DNA of 9,573 nt from an uncultured Aliiroseovarius sp. (GTDB lineage Bacteria > Pseudomonadota > Alphaproteobacteria > Rhodobacterales > Rhodobacteraceae): the NCBI GenBank assembly GCA_938023895.1, contig CALJDH010000092.1, positions 1 to 9,573 of the forward strand, written 5' to 3'. The translations under genes were made by a program, and so were the position numbers. Below the pieces are notes generated by a model that had not been told where the DNA came from, did not search any database, and was given only the letters and a program-made list of their open reading frames with translations. Below, in pieces: positions 1-6,875 of the stretch. The stretch's first letter is position 1, and the number at the start of each line of letters is the position of its first letter.

Positions 1-193
1 CTAGATATGCAGGGTTCGGATGTCCTTTGGGTCCGCGCTTCGAAGGCGGGAAATGGCCGCATTTAGGGCACTGGATAATGGGGACCATAGCCGTGACTTG
101 GGTGTGACGAAAAATGATAGAACCCGTCAGGTTGCCAACAATACTGCCGTCCGTGGTCTGTAAGAGGTGTCCGAAGACTATACCGGCGTGCAT
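1..193 (-). CDS. Uncertain partial ORF with a CPKCGH zinc-ribbon-like motif, running off the left edge
   Basis: I do not recognise this frame. It is the only reading frame that stays open through 1-243 (about 80 codons from the upstream stop at 241-243, 64 codons from the first ATG at 193-191), and it continues past the left edge. It begins MHAGIVFGHLLQ and reaches QCPKCGHFPPSKRG about residues 42-55; the Cys-x2-Cys followed by His could be half of a zinc ribbon. It lies 50 bases downstream of the dehydrogenase stop, in the same direction, so it could be a third operon member. Against it: no clear ribosome binding site, rare codons for a GC-rich genome (ATA, TTA, CTA), and no family match that I can name. 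It may be chance openness or a gene remnant. Confidence 0.18.
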   Translation of the reverse strand, partial: MHAGIVFGHLLQTTDGSIVGNLTGSIIFRHTQVTAMVPIIQCPKCGHFPPSKRGPKGHPNPAYL

Positions 194-243
194 GTTGCGC
201 CGACCTACTCTCTGAACGGGGGCATCACCAGCAGTCGGTTAGC

Positions 244-1314
244 TTAGGTCCCCAGTCCTTTGTTCTGCGCAACCATGGTATCGACCCGGTTAACGATCGC
301 TTCGAGGTCGGGATTGAGGATCCCATGCCCGGTCATCAGCTGCCAAATCACACGATCCATCCGTTCGACGTTGGTTGCGGACTGGAACAAGGCACGCGCT
401 ACGGATGATGGTGCCGTAAGCTGCTGCGCCGCCGCGCAATAGGCGTCAAACGGGACCAGATCCTGCGGTGCGGCCCCCAGTGCCCGGCAAAGCGCCTGCA
501 CGCTCTCGTAAATCCGCTGCGAGGCGCCTTTGTCCCGCGTTACGGTCTCAGAAATCGTGCTCGGCTTTTCGTCGTCGAGGCAGCGATAGTTTCCGGTGGC
601 CAGCATGGGCCATTTGGCCAAAGGCGTGAACTCTGATCTTGCGACGACCAGCAAGACTGGGGGGGTCTGATCCCGGCCATTCAGCATCGGTGCACGGTTG
701 GCGCTGCGACAAATGTGGCGCAGCATGTCATTCATCGCGTCATCTTGGAATGGGGCGATCTTGAAGTTCGACGGCAACGAGACCCTCAGGTGATGGCTTA
801 GGGCAGGGGCCGGGCGCACGGCCTGCGGGTCAGGGCTGCTATGCGTGAAACTGTCGGGCGAGAATGCCGCCCACAGGTCAGGTACATGATACGCCGCGGC
901 CAGATCGTTGGTCCAAACACCCTTCAATCGCTTCAGAAAGGGCGGCAGGGCCATATTCATAATCGAGATCACAGGCTGCCCACTGGCGGCAATCCGTAAG
1001 GCAAGGGCCCGAATGTCGGGTGCGGCGAATTGCGGCTCCTGCATTGCAAGGACGATCAGGTCGTATCGAGATGGATCAACTTTGTCCGGCGTGACTGCAA
1101 CCACGTCAAGATCCGCCGTGTCGCGCGAGACAAGGATCGGTGTGCCCGTCTTGCGTGCCTTTGCATGAATGAACGGCCCTTCGGCATTAAGCAGCGTCGC
1201 TTCCACATCACGACAGACCATCGTGACCTGATGCCCCCCCAGCGCAGCCCTGACGGCGAACAGAAGCCCGTAAGAGGCGCCAAGTACCAAGATACGGTAA
1301 GAGGTGTGTGGCAT
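244..1314 (-). CDS. NAD(P)-binding dehydrogenase, ketopantoate reductase/opine dehydrogenase-like
   Basis: A 356-residue protein, probably a cytosolic NAD(P)H-dependent reductase or dehydrogenase. What is seen: an N-terminal Rossmann start (residues 6-35) with RILVLGASYGLLFA, a modified glycine loop (G12, S14, G16 rather than strict GxGxxG). Arg35 follows strand 2 (VCR), where ketopantoate reductases bind the NADP phosphate. The C-terminal half is helical; PSSVARAL (302-309) and NVERMDR (315-321) resemble the C-terminal substrate domain of the PanE/ApbA superfamily. The length fits that superfamily (about 300-360). I chose the ATG at 1314 because it overlaps the synthetase stop as TAATG, implying translational coupling, with GAAGAAAG seven bases upstream. 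A longer frame to 1473 would add 53 unrelated residues inside the synthetase gene. Coupling suggests it reduces or tailors the substrate or product of the synthetase; a true pantothenate role is unlikely. The exact reaction is unknown. Confidence 0.85.
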   Translation of the reverse strand: MPHTSYRILVLGASYGLLFAVRAALGGHQVTMVCRDVEATLLNAEGPFIHAKARKTGTPILVSRDTADLDVVAVTPDKVDPSRYDLIVLAMQEPQFAAPDIRALALRIAASGQPVISIMNMALPPFLKRLKGVWTNDLAAAYHVPDLWAAFSPDSFTHSSPDPQAVRPAPALSHHLRVSLPSNFKIAPFQDDAMNDMLRHICRSANRAPMLNGRDQTPPVLLVVARSEFTPLAKWPMLATGNYRCLDDEKPSTISETVTRDKGASQRIYESVQALCRALGAAPQDLVPFDAYCAAAQQLTAPSSVARALFQSATNVERMDRVIWQLMTGHGILNPDLEAIVNRVDTMVAQNKGLGT

Positions 1315-4300
1315 TATCCGACTTTCTTCGACACCGGACGCATCCGGTTTCTGGCCTCTGCCAGACGGTCGGCGACCCGCGCGCAGAAAAAGGGCGCAAA
1401 CCGAGCGCTGAAATACTGGCCGTGACCGCCGGGAACAATATCCCAGGTCACTGCAGCGAACTGCCTTTGCCATTTCAACTCTGGCCGGGCCTCGCTGAGG
1501 AACGGGTTGAACTGCTGGCTTTCGCGGCCATAGAACAAGCCAACATTGAGATTGAGCTCTGCCACGGGCTGATAATCCAGCATCAGCAGCTGCGCGATCT
1601 CAGCTCCGCGCCGCAACATCTCGGCCGCAATGTATTCGGAAATACGTGCGGATTGGCAATTGCCTCCCAGATAGTATGGGCCTTCTGGTTGCAGTCTGAG
1701 GATTTCATCCACATAGTTGCGGGCCAACTCTGCGTTGAAGCCTTGCTTTTCACCCCGTTGAACAATCGCCTGCATGGACCGTAGCCCGTATAGTGGTTGC
1801 TTAGATCCCAATTCTGTCGCCATCACGGCGGGTTCATGCGCCCCGTTGAAACACCAAAACAGCGGAGGAAGCGATCCGTCGCGATTGAAGCTCATGACGG
1901 GCAGCTGCTGTCCGACCTGTTTCCCCGGCCACGCATTTGATGTCAGAAGCATGCGCCGACTGACTTCTTCCCACGGGGTTTCGGCGCGGGCCAAGTCTGG
2001 TTCCCCTTTCAATGTCGCGGATCCCGATTGGGGTGGTCTTATAGCGCGGGTGCGGCGGGCAAGACGCCCCATTTTCCTGAGCACGCGTTTGATTGGCTGA
2101 GGTTTCGGTCGTTCTGCAGGTTCTACGTTCAGGTCAAGCGCGGTTGCCAATGCTTGTGCGATATCCAGCAAGCGGACCGAGTCTCCGATCGTCTCCAAGG
2201 GTATGTGCCGGTCAAGCTCCGCTTCAAGCAGCAGGATCATCTGTACAAACGACAACGAGTCCCCTCCGACTTCGAAGAAGTCGTCATGCCGCCAGATTTG
2301 ATCCTGATCCAAAACTCTGCGCCATACGCGGGCAAGCAACACTTCGACCGGACCCTCAGGGGGGACCATCCGCCGACCATCATCAGAACTTTCTTCGCCG
2401 CAATCGGCGGCGAGCGCCGCAAGTTTGCGGCGGTCTGTTTTGCCGTTTTGTAGAAGCGGGATCTCAGTGATCCGCTGGAACAGACTGGGCACGATCCCGC
2501 GGGCAAGTATCCGTTCCGCTGATCGCCTTAGATCGGCAGAGGGGATGTCAGTGTCGGCGACATAGAACGCTGCCAGCCGTGTGTCGGGCTGATTGATCGC
2601 CACCACCGCGCACTTCACCACCGCAGGATGATAGCTTAGCCCGGCCTCGACTTCGGCCAGTTCGGTGCGCACCCCGTTGATCTTTACTTGATCGTCGGTG
2701 CGGCCATGATGGACGAGTTCACCTCGTGCGTTATAGCGCCCAAGATCACCCGTTCGGTACATAATTCCGCCGTCGCAAAATGGGTCCGCGACGAACTTTT
2801 CGGCCGTCAGGTCGGGGCGGTTCAGATACCCTTTGGATAGCCGGATGCCACCAATGCAGATTTCTCCGACGAACCCGTCTGGAAGGACATTGTCAGCTTG
2901 GTCCAAGATGTAGATGGACGCACCATCCGCCGCTTTTCCAATTGGGACAGAAAGATCTGTGTCTGCTTCGGAAGCGAATACATGACCTGCGGATGCCATG
3001 GTGGCTTCGGTTGGTCCATACCAATTCAGCAACGTGATGTTGGGACCGAACGCTCTGATCGCCCTGTGCGCCAATTCCGTCGGCAGGACCTCTCCGATGC
3101 TCAGGATGTATTTTATATTCTCGAGCGACCATGGCATGTCACACAGCAGCCTCAGCTGCGAAGGGGTCACGGGTACCCCATCAACACAGTCCTCTCGGAA
3201 GGCTTCGATAATTGACATGCCGGTCAATGTATCCGGGGCATCATATGTCACGATGGTGCCACCGGTCGTCAGAGGCATGAAGGCACGGAAGGCGGATTCG
3301 AACGAAAGCGTCGTGGCAAGTGGCCAGCTTATTGGATCACCTGAAGACAATTTGCGACATGCCCAGTCGTTGTAGAACGCAAAGCTACGATGCGGAATCT
3401 CAATGCCCTTGGGTTCGCCCGTCGAGCCCGAGGTGAACATCAGGTACATGGTGCTGTCAGGGTCGATCTCAGGCAGGTCCGAGGGCCCAAGCCGCCCTTC
3501 ATCCAAAAGCGCTTCGGGATGTACACGCTCTGTGTTGGCACAGGGCAGATCCGCGTCGCCCGTGTCGGACATGACCACAAGTTTTGCAGCTGTTTTCTTT
3601 AGCAGCTTAGCGGACTTGTCTTTGGGGTGACGCGTATCGAGCGCCACATAGGTTGCAGATGCGCGCAGAATTCCCAGAACGGTTGCCACCAGAGCCGCAG
3701 AGCGCGGTAACTGAATGGCAACAACGTCCGAGGGTCGGACACCGCGTGAAACAAGAGCCGATGCGATGAGGCGCGACTGTGTTTCAAGCTCGTCAAATGT
3801 TAGGGTTGTCGTGCCGTCTCGTACGGCAATCGCGCTGCCTCGGCGCGACACCTGTTGTAAGAACCCTTCTACAAGTGACGAATAGGGAGGCAGTGTTGCC
3901 TTGGTGGCGGCCAAGGCGCGGGCCTTTGCGTGTTCTTGGTCTTGCGGGCCGCCGAGGGCAATTTCGGTGACACGGCAGTCAGGCGTTTCAATCACCGCAT
4001 CGAGTATTCGAAAGTAGACAGGGACCAAAACGTCTTCGGGAATAACTTTCGCAATTTCTTCATTCACGAGGAAAAGAACTTTGACATCGCCTTTGGTATC
4101 TGCAGCGCGAACCGTGACATTCAAATCGCGTGACAGGGTTTCGATCCGGCGGTCCTTGATAATCTCGCGTGATCTGACCCCTTCGAAATCAGGGAGTGTT
4201 TCCGGAATGAAGTTTATCGTGGCGCCAACCTGATCGCCGACCAGCTTTTCGCGGCGGCGAATTGTGCGATAGGCGGTCTGGCGTGTGGTTTTGACGGCCG

Positions 4301-5240
4301 CCAATAGGTCTTGGCAGGTCCAATCGTCTTGGAAGTCCAAAGACAAAGGCAGATTTCGGATCAGCGGGCCTGCGACCTTGTCGCTTCCGCGCAGAAAGCG
4401 GCCATGAGACATGCTGCCTAAGGCGATGTGATCCTCGCCCGAGACGCGATGCATGAAGGCAAATGTCGTGGCCAAAATTGTCTCGAAAAGGCCAGCGATA
4501 TAGCGTGGCCCTTCATCCTCTGGTCTAAGCCCCAGACTTTTGCGTAGCGCGACAAGACGCTCTTGTCCAAGATGGACCTCGCGGCGGATCATCGGTTTGG
4601 GCCGCGGCAACCGCGTCGGTTCTTGCATCACCGCAGGATGCAGGCGGGGCGGTCTGGATCCGGCAATCTGAATCTGCTTGGGATCCGGGGTTTGATCATT
4701 CAGAAATTTAAGAAAGGATGGATATTCAGGCACCCCGTCCATCCCTGTCCGGCGCAACGCATACAGCTCGGCAAGCCGGTCCACCAACAGCTTTGACGAC
4801 GTATAGTCGGTGATGACGTGATGTTGGTTGAGGGACCAGATCCAATGCCCTTCACCGACTTTGGCCAAGGCCGTCGTGAACGCGATGGTCGTCAGGTCAA
4901 ACGGCTTAAGTTCAAGTCCGGTCAGCCAGTCCAGTGCGTCTTCAAAGGGATCAGAACTGTCCGAGAAGTCGCGAACTTGCATCTCCCATTCGCAGGTTTC
5001 AGCCGCATGTTGATAGGGCACACCGTCCAGCTCGGTAAACCGAAGTCTCAGCGCATCATTCGCGTGCACCAAGTCTTTGAACGCAGCTTTCAATAGGTCT
5101 GGGTCAAGGTGGGTTTTCCACTCGACCTTCATGGACCGGTGATTGATTGGGCGATCGGGGAAACTCCGCCAGGCGCGCCAAAACGCAAGTTGAGTATCCG
5201 TCAATTGAACGTACAAAACTCTCCCCTCACTCCAACCCAT
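1314..5240 (-). CDS. Single-module non-ribosomal peptide synthetase, C-A-T-TE
   Basis: A 1308-residue synthetase with one complete module. Condensation domain about 10-430: LTDTQLAFW near 13-21, active motif HHVITDY at 140-146 (H140, H141, D145; the usual final Gly is Tyr), and HGRFLRGSDKVAGPLIRN near 279-296. Adenylation domain about 455-945: LTFDEL 480-485, YLMFTSGSTGEPKG 599-612, NWYGPTEAT 739-747, YRTGDLGRY 828-836, NGKTDRRKL 932-940 with the catalytic lysine K934. Thiolation domain about 960-1035: VGGDSL with S995 as the phosphopantetheine site. A basic, probably disordered linker spans about 1040-1095. Thioesterase about 1113-1295: apparent triad C1195 (GGNCQS), D1222 (LMLDYQ), H1273 (GGHGQY). 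All domains look intact. The predicted pocket is E-S-R-P-L-I-W-M-A-K (see findings). The product is unknown; no loading module, phosphopantetheinyl transferase or exporter is in the window. The start is not secure: the ATG at 5240 lacks a good ribosome binding site, while GAGGGGAG lies just inside and could serve a TTG at 5216. Confidence 0.95.
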   Translation of the reverse strand: MGWSEGRVLYVQLTDTQLAFWRAWRSFPDRPINHRSMKVEWKTHLDPDLLKAAFKDLVHANDALRLRFTELDGVPYQHAAETCEWEMQVRDFSDSSDPFEDALDWLTGLELKPFDLTTIAFTTALAKVGEGHWIWSLNQHHVITDYTSSKLLVDRLAELYALRRTGMDGVPEYPSFLKFLNDQTPDPKQIQIAGSRPPRLHPAVMQEPTRLPRPKPMIRREVHLGQERLVALRKSLGLRPEDEGPRYIAGLFETILATTFAFMHRVSGEDHIALGSMSHGRFLRGSDKVAGPLIRNLPLSLDFQDDWTCQDLLAAVKTTRQTAYRTIRRREKLVGDQVGATINFIPETLPDFEGVRSREIIKDRRIETLSRDLNVTVRAADTKGDVKVLFLVNEEIAKVIPEDVLVPVYFRILDAVIETPDCRVTEIALGGPQDQEHAKARALAATKATLPPYSSLVEGFLQQVSRRGSAIAVRDGTTTLTFDELETQSRLIASALVSRGVRPSDVVAIQLPRSAALVATVLGILRASATYVALDTRHPKDKSAKLLKKTAAKLVVMSDTGDADLPCANTERVHPEALLDEGRLGPSDLPEIDPDSTMYLMFTSGSTGEPKGIEIPHRSFAFYNDWACRKLSSGDPISWPLATTLSFESAFRAFMPLTTGGTIVTYDAPDTLTGMSIIEAFREDCVDGVPVTPSQLRLLCDMPWSLENIKYILSIGEVLPTELAHRAIRAFGPNITLLNWYGPTEATMASAGHVFASEADTDLSVPIGKAADGASIYILDQADNVLPDGFVGEICIGGIRLSKGYLNRPDLTAEKFVADPFCDGGIMYRTGDLGRYNARGELVHHGRTDDQVKINGVRTELAEVEAGLSYHPAVVKCAVVAINQPDTRLAAFYVADTDIPSADLRRSAERILARGIVPSLFQRITEIPLLQNGKTDRRKLAALAADCGEESSDDGRRMVPPEGPVEVLLARVWRRVLDQDQIWRHDDFFEVGGDSLSFVQMILLLEAELDRHIPLETIGDSVRLLDIAQALATALDLNVEPAERPKPQPIKRVLRKMGRLARRTRAIRPPQSGSATLKGEPDLARAETPWEEVSRRMLLTSNAWPGKQVGQQLPVMSFNRDGSLPPLFWCFNGAHEPAVMATELGSKQPLYGLRSMQAIVQRGEKQGFNAELARNYVDEILRLQPEGPYYLGGNCQSARISEYIAAEMLRRGAEIAQLLMLDYQPVAELNLNVGLFYGRESQQFNPFLSEARPELKWQRQFAAVTWDIVPGGHGQYFSARFAPFFCARVADRLAEARNRMRPVSKKVG

Positions 5241-5247
5241 TCACGTC

Positions 5248-5306
5248 AAAAAATCCGACAATCAGGTGTCGAGATCGACCCGATCTTGCCCCGCCACGTC
5301 ACCTGA
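5248..5306 (-). promoter_or_regulatory. Nested inverted repeats in the NRPS leader, attenuator- or operator-like
   Basis: Three overlapping dyads lie just upstream of the synthetase start. Read on the minus strand: AGATCG-GGT-CGATCT (5286-5272), a perfect six-pair hairpin with a three-base loop; CGACA-CCTGAT-TGTCG (5271-5256), a five-pair hairpin followed by GA and six T (5253-5248), resembling a weak intrinsic terminator; and a larger seven-base inverted repeat TCAGGTG (5306-5300) with CACCTGA (5268-5262). The large repeat and the T-tract hairpin share bases, so as RNA they exclude each other. If transcription starts near 5299, the outer arm is not transcribed and the large repeat would act as a DNA operator instead. 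The dyads are seen directly; any regulatory role is inference. Confidence 0.35.
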
Positions 5307-5333
5307 ATAAAGCTGCAGTTATGCTACGGTCAA
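5306..5333 (-). promoter_or_regulatory. Candidate sigma-70-type promoter for the NRPS operon
   Basis: On the minus strand, TTGACC (5333-5328; five of six matches to the -35 consensus) is followed after 16 bases by TTTATT (5311-5306; four of six matches to the -10 consensus). Transcription would begin near 5299, giving a leader of about 60 bases before the ATG at 5240. The spacing is one base short of ideal and alphaproteobacterial promoters vary, so this is a candidate only. The -10 element touches the outer arm of the TCAGGTG inverted repeat, so a protein bound there would cover the promoter. Confidence 0.35.
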
Positions 5334-5449
5334 CTGATCCAGAAGCCAATATTCACCGCGCAGTAGAACTTGGCCAGAGCGGTTCTTGTCGTTTGATAAG
5401 AAACCATATTATTGATCGCCACTTCAGGTAGAGTGGTCTGGAGCGGGGA

Positions 5450-6760
5450 TTAGCCGTAACGCCGCTCAAAGTAGCGTTCCTTCACCGCTTCCCAGTAATA
5501 CACCGCGTCCGCCGCCAAAGGCCCGAAAACGGAACCATTCCACGTCAGGCCGAAAGGGGCCAGCACGTCGTGTCGCTTGCCCCCTTCAACAATAGCCTCG
5601 GCGATCAGACGTCCGAACAGAGGGCCGACATTCACCCCGTGCCCGCCAAGGCCGGTGGCGGCCCAGACCCCATCATGGAGCTCGCACAGATAGGGCATGC
5701 GGTGACGTGCATATCCCAGAAGGCCGCTCCATGTCGCGTCGATTTTCACGTCCGCCAGTCGTGGAAAAACCGAGGTAAAGGCGTGGCGCATCTGCTGTTC
5801 AAGATTAGCGGGTTCCGTGGCCATTCCCGTCATGCCACCGCCCCACAAGAGCCGACCGTCCGGTGTGATGCGGAAATAGTCGCAGGCCATCCTTGTGTCG
5901 ACAATGGCTGCACTGGTGCTGATGAGATCGTGTGCCAGACCACCAAGGGGTTCGGTGACCGTCACAAAAGTGCCGATGGGCAGAAGATTCCGCCGCAGTT
6001 TCCTATGAAATCCATCCACCATCCCGCCTTGGCATAGGATGACGTGTTCGCACTGAACCGATCCCGCCTGCGTGGTGACCAGATGCCCCGCGCCTAGGCG
6101 CGACATCGTTACCGCACGCGTGTTCTCAAAAATACGGCCGCCCAAGCGCTGTGTTTCTCGTGCAAGGCCGAGGCAGTAGTTCAGTGAATGGGCGTGAAAC
6201 GCTTGCGGATCATAGATCCCATCAAAATATCGATCGGTGTGCACCATATCGCGCAGTTTGTCGGTCGGCACATAGTCCACTTGATAGCCATAGGCTTCGG
6301 TCTTGTGCCGGGCATATTCCTGCATCCCCTGTGCGTCGCGATAGCGCGAGACCGACAGCGATCCCGGACGAATATCAACGCCGGGTAGGGCCAGATTTTC
6401 GGTGTGGGACCGAAAGATTTCGACCCCTTCTCGGGAGAGGTCAAAGATCTGTTTGGCTGTCTTCAGGCCCAGCTTCTTTTCGATGGTTGCCCCATCAGCA
6501 GCAAATCCCGGTCCAACGATGCCCCCGTTACGCCCACTGGCCGCCCACGCAATCTGATCTGCCTCCAGCAACACGACGTCCTTGCCGGTCGTGGCCAGTT
6601 CATAGGCGCAACTGATGCCCGCGATGCCGCCGCCGACGATGCAGATATCGGCCTCGGTCCGTTCAGACAAAGGGGCTGCATCAAGGGGGGGGGCCATGGT
6701 GCGCGTATAGTAGGTGTCGCGGTATGATCGGCCGACGAACTCTGAAGGGGGGTGTGTCAT
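5450..6760 (-). CDS. FAD-dependent oxidoreductase, DAO family, PuuB/DadA-like amine oxidase
   Basis: A 436-residue flavoprotein of the D-amino-acid-oxidase fold, probably oxidising a primary or secondary amine or amino acid. What is seen: a dinucleotide-binding motif IVGGGIAG at 41-48 with the ribose-binding glutamate E66 (VVLLEA). AWAASGRNGG at 71-80 is typical of the PuuB-like subgroup (gamma-glutamylputrescine oxidase and relatives). A C-terminal FAD-contacting stretch reads TGLGGHGVNVGPLFGRLIAE. The length fits the family (420-470). I chose the ATG at 6760 because AGGA lies nine bases upstream; an in-frame ATG at 6802 would add 14 residues and has no ribosome binding site. No signal peptide or membrane segment is evident, so it is likely cytosolic. 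It is divergent from the selD fusion and 209 bases upstream of the NRPS gene on the same strand. The substrate cannot be told from sequence; polyamine, opine or amino-acid catabolism are possible, as is tailoring of the NRPS product. Confidence 0.85.
   Translation of the reverse strand: MTHPPSEFVGRSYRDTYYTRTMAPPLDAAPLSERTEADICIVGGGIAGISCAYELATTGKDVVLLEADQIAWAASGRNGGIVGPGFAADGATIEKKLGLKTAKQIFDLSREGVEIFRSHTENLALPGVDIRPGSLSVSRYRDAQGMQEYARHKTEAYGYQVDYVPTDKLRDMVHTDRYFDGIYDPQAFHAHSLNYCLGLARETQRLGGRIFENTRAVTMSRLGAGHLVTTQAGSVQCEHVILCQGGMVDGFHRKLRRNLLPIGTFVTVTEPLGGLAHDLISTSAAIVDTRMACDYFRITPDGRLLWGGGMTGMATEPANLEQQMRHAFTSVFPRLADVKIDATWSGLLGYARHRMPYLCELHDGVWAATGLGGHGVNVGPLFGRLIAEAIVEGGKRHDVLAPFGLTWNGSVFGPLAADAVYYWEAVKERYFERRYG
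6685..6693. repeat. Nine-base G/C homopolymer inside the oxidoreductase gene
   Basis: Nine consecutive G on the plus strand (nine C on the coding strand) encode part of Ala23-Pro24-Pro25-Leu26 near the start of the FAD oxidoreductase. It is the longest homopolymer I noticed. Such tracts can slip in replication or cause sequencing errors. The frame is intact here. Confidence 0.9.
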
Positions 6761-6875
6761 TTGGGGCTGTCCTGTTGGTCCGTATGCCACTTTGGCCCAC
6801 ATTGCGTCGGGTGCGAGGGCAGCTCAAGATCAAAAAAACTGCGACGCTGGTTCGGAACCCTGCAAATCTGTCGCG

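Noticed and set aside
184..202. Hairpin CGGCG-loop-CGCCG downstream of the dehydrogenase as an operon terminator.
   Set aside because: Five pairs, nine-base loop and no T-tract; easily arises by chance.
244..1314. Annotation as true ketopantoate reductase (panE) of pantothenate synthesis.
   Set aside because: The glycine loop is altered and the gene is coupled to an NRPS; the similarity supports only the superfamily.
1315..1473. A 53-residue N-terminal extension of the dehydrogenase frame from an ATG at 1473.
   Set aside because: It lies wholly inside the thioesterase coding region in another frame, is Arg/Cys-rich and unlike a Rossmann N-terminus; the ATG at 1314 fits the fold and the TAATG overlap.
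5419..5436. Hairpin CCACT-loop-AGTGG just after the oxidoreductase stop, as a terminator.
   Set aside because: Only five pairs, an eight-base loop and no T-tract on the minus strand; too weak to call.
5570..6037. A 155-codon plus-strand frame opposite the FAD oxidoreductase.
   Set aside because: No domain and no ribosome binding site; the minus-strand flavoprotein motifs are clear.
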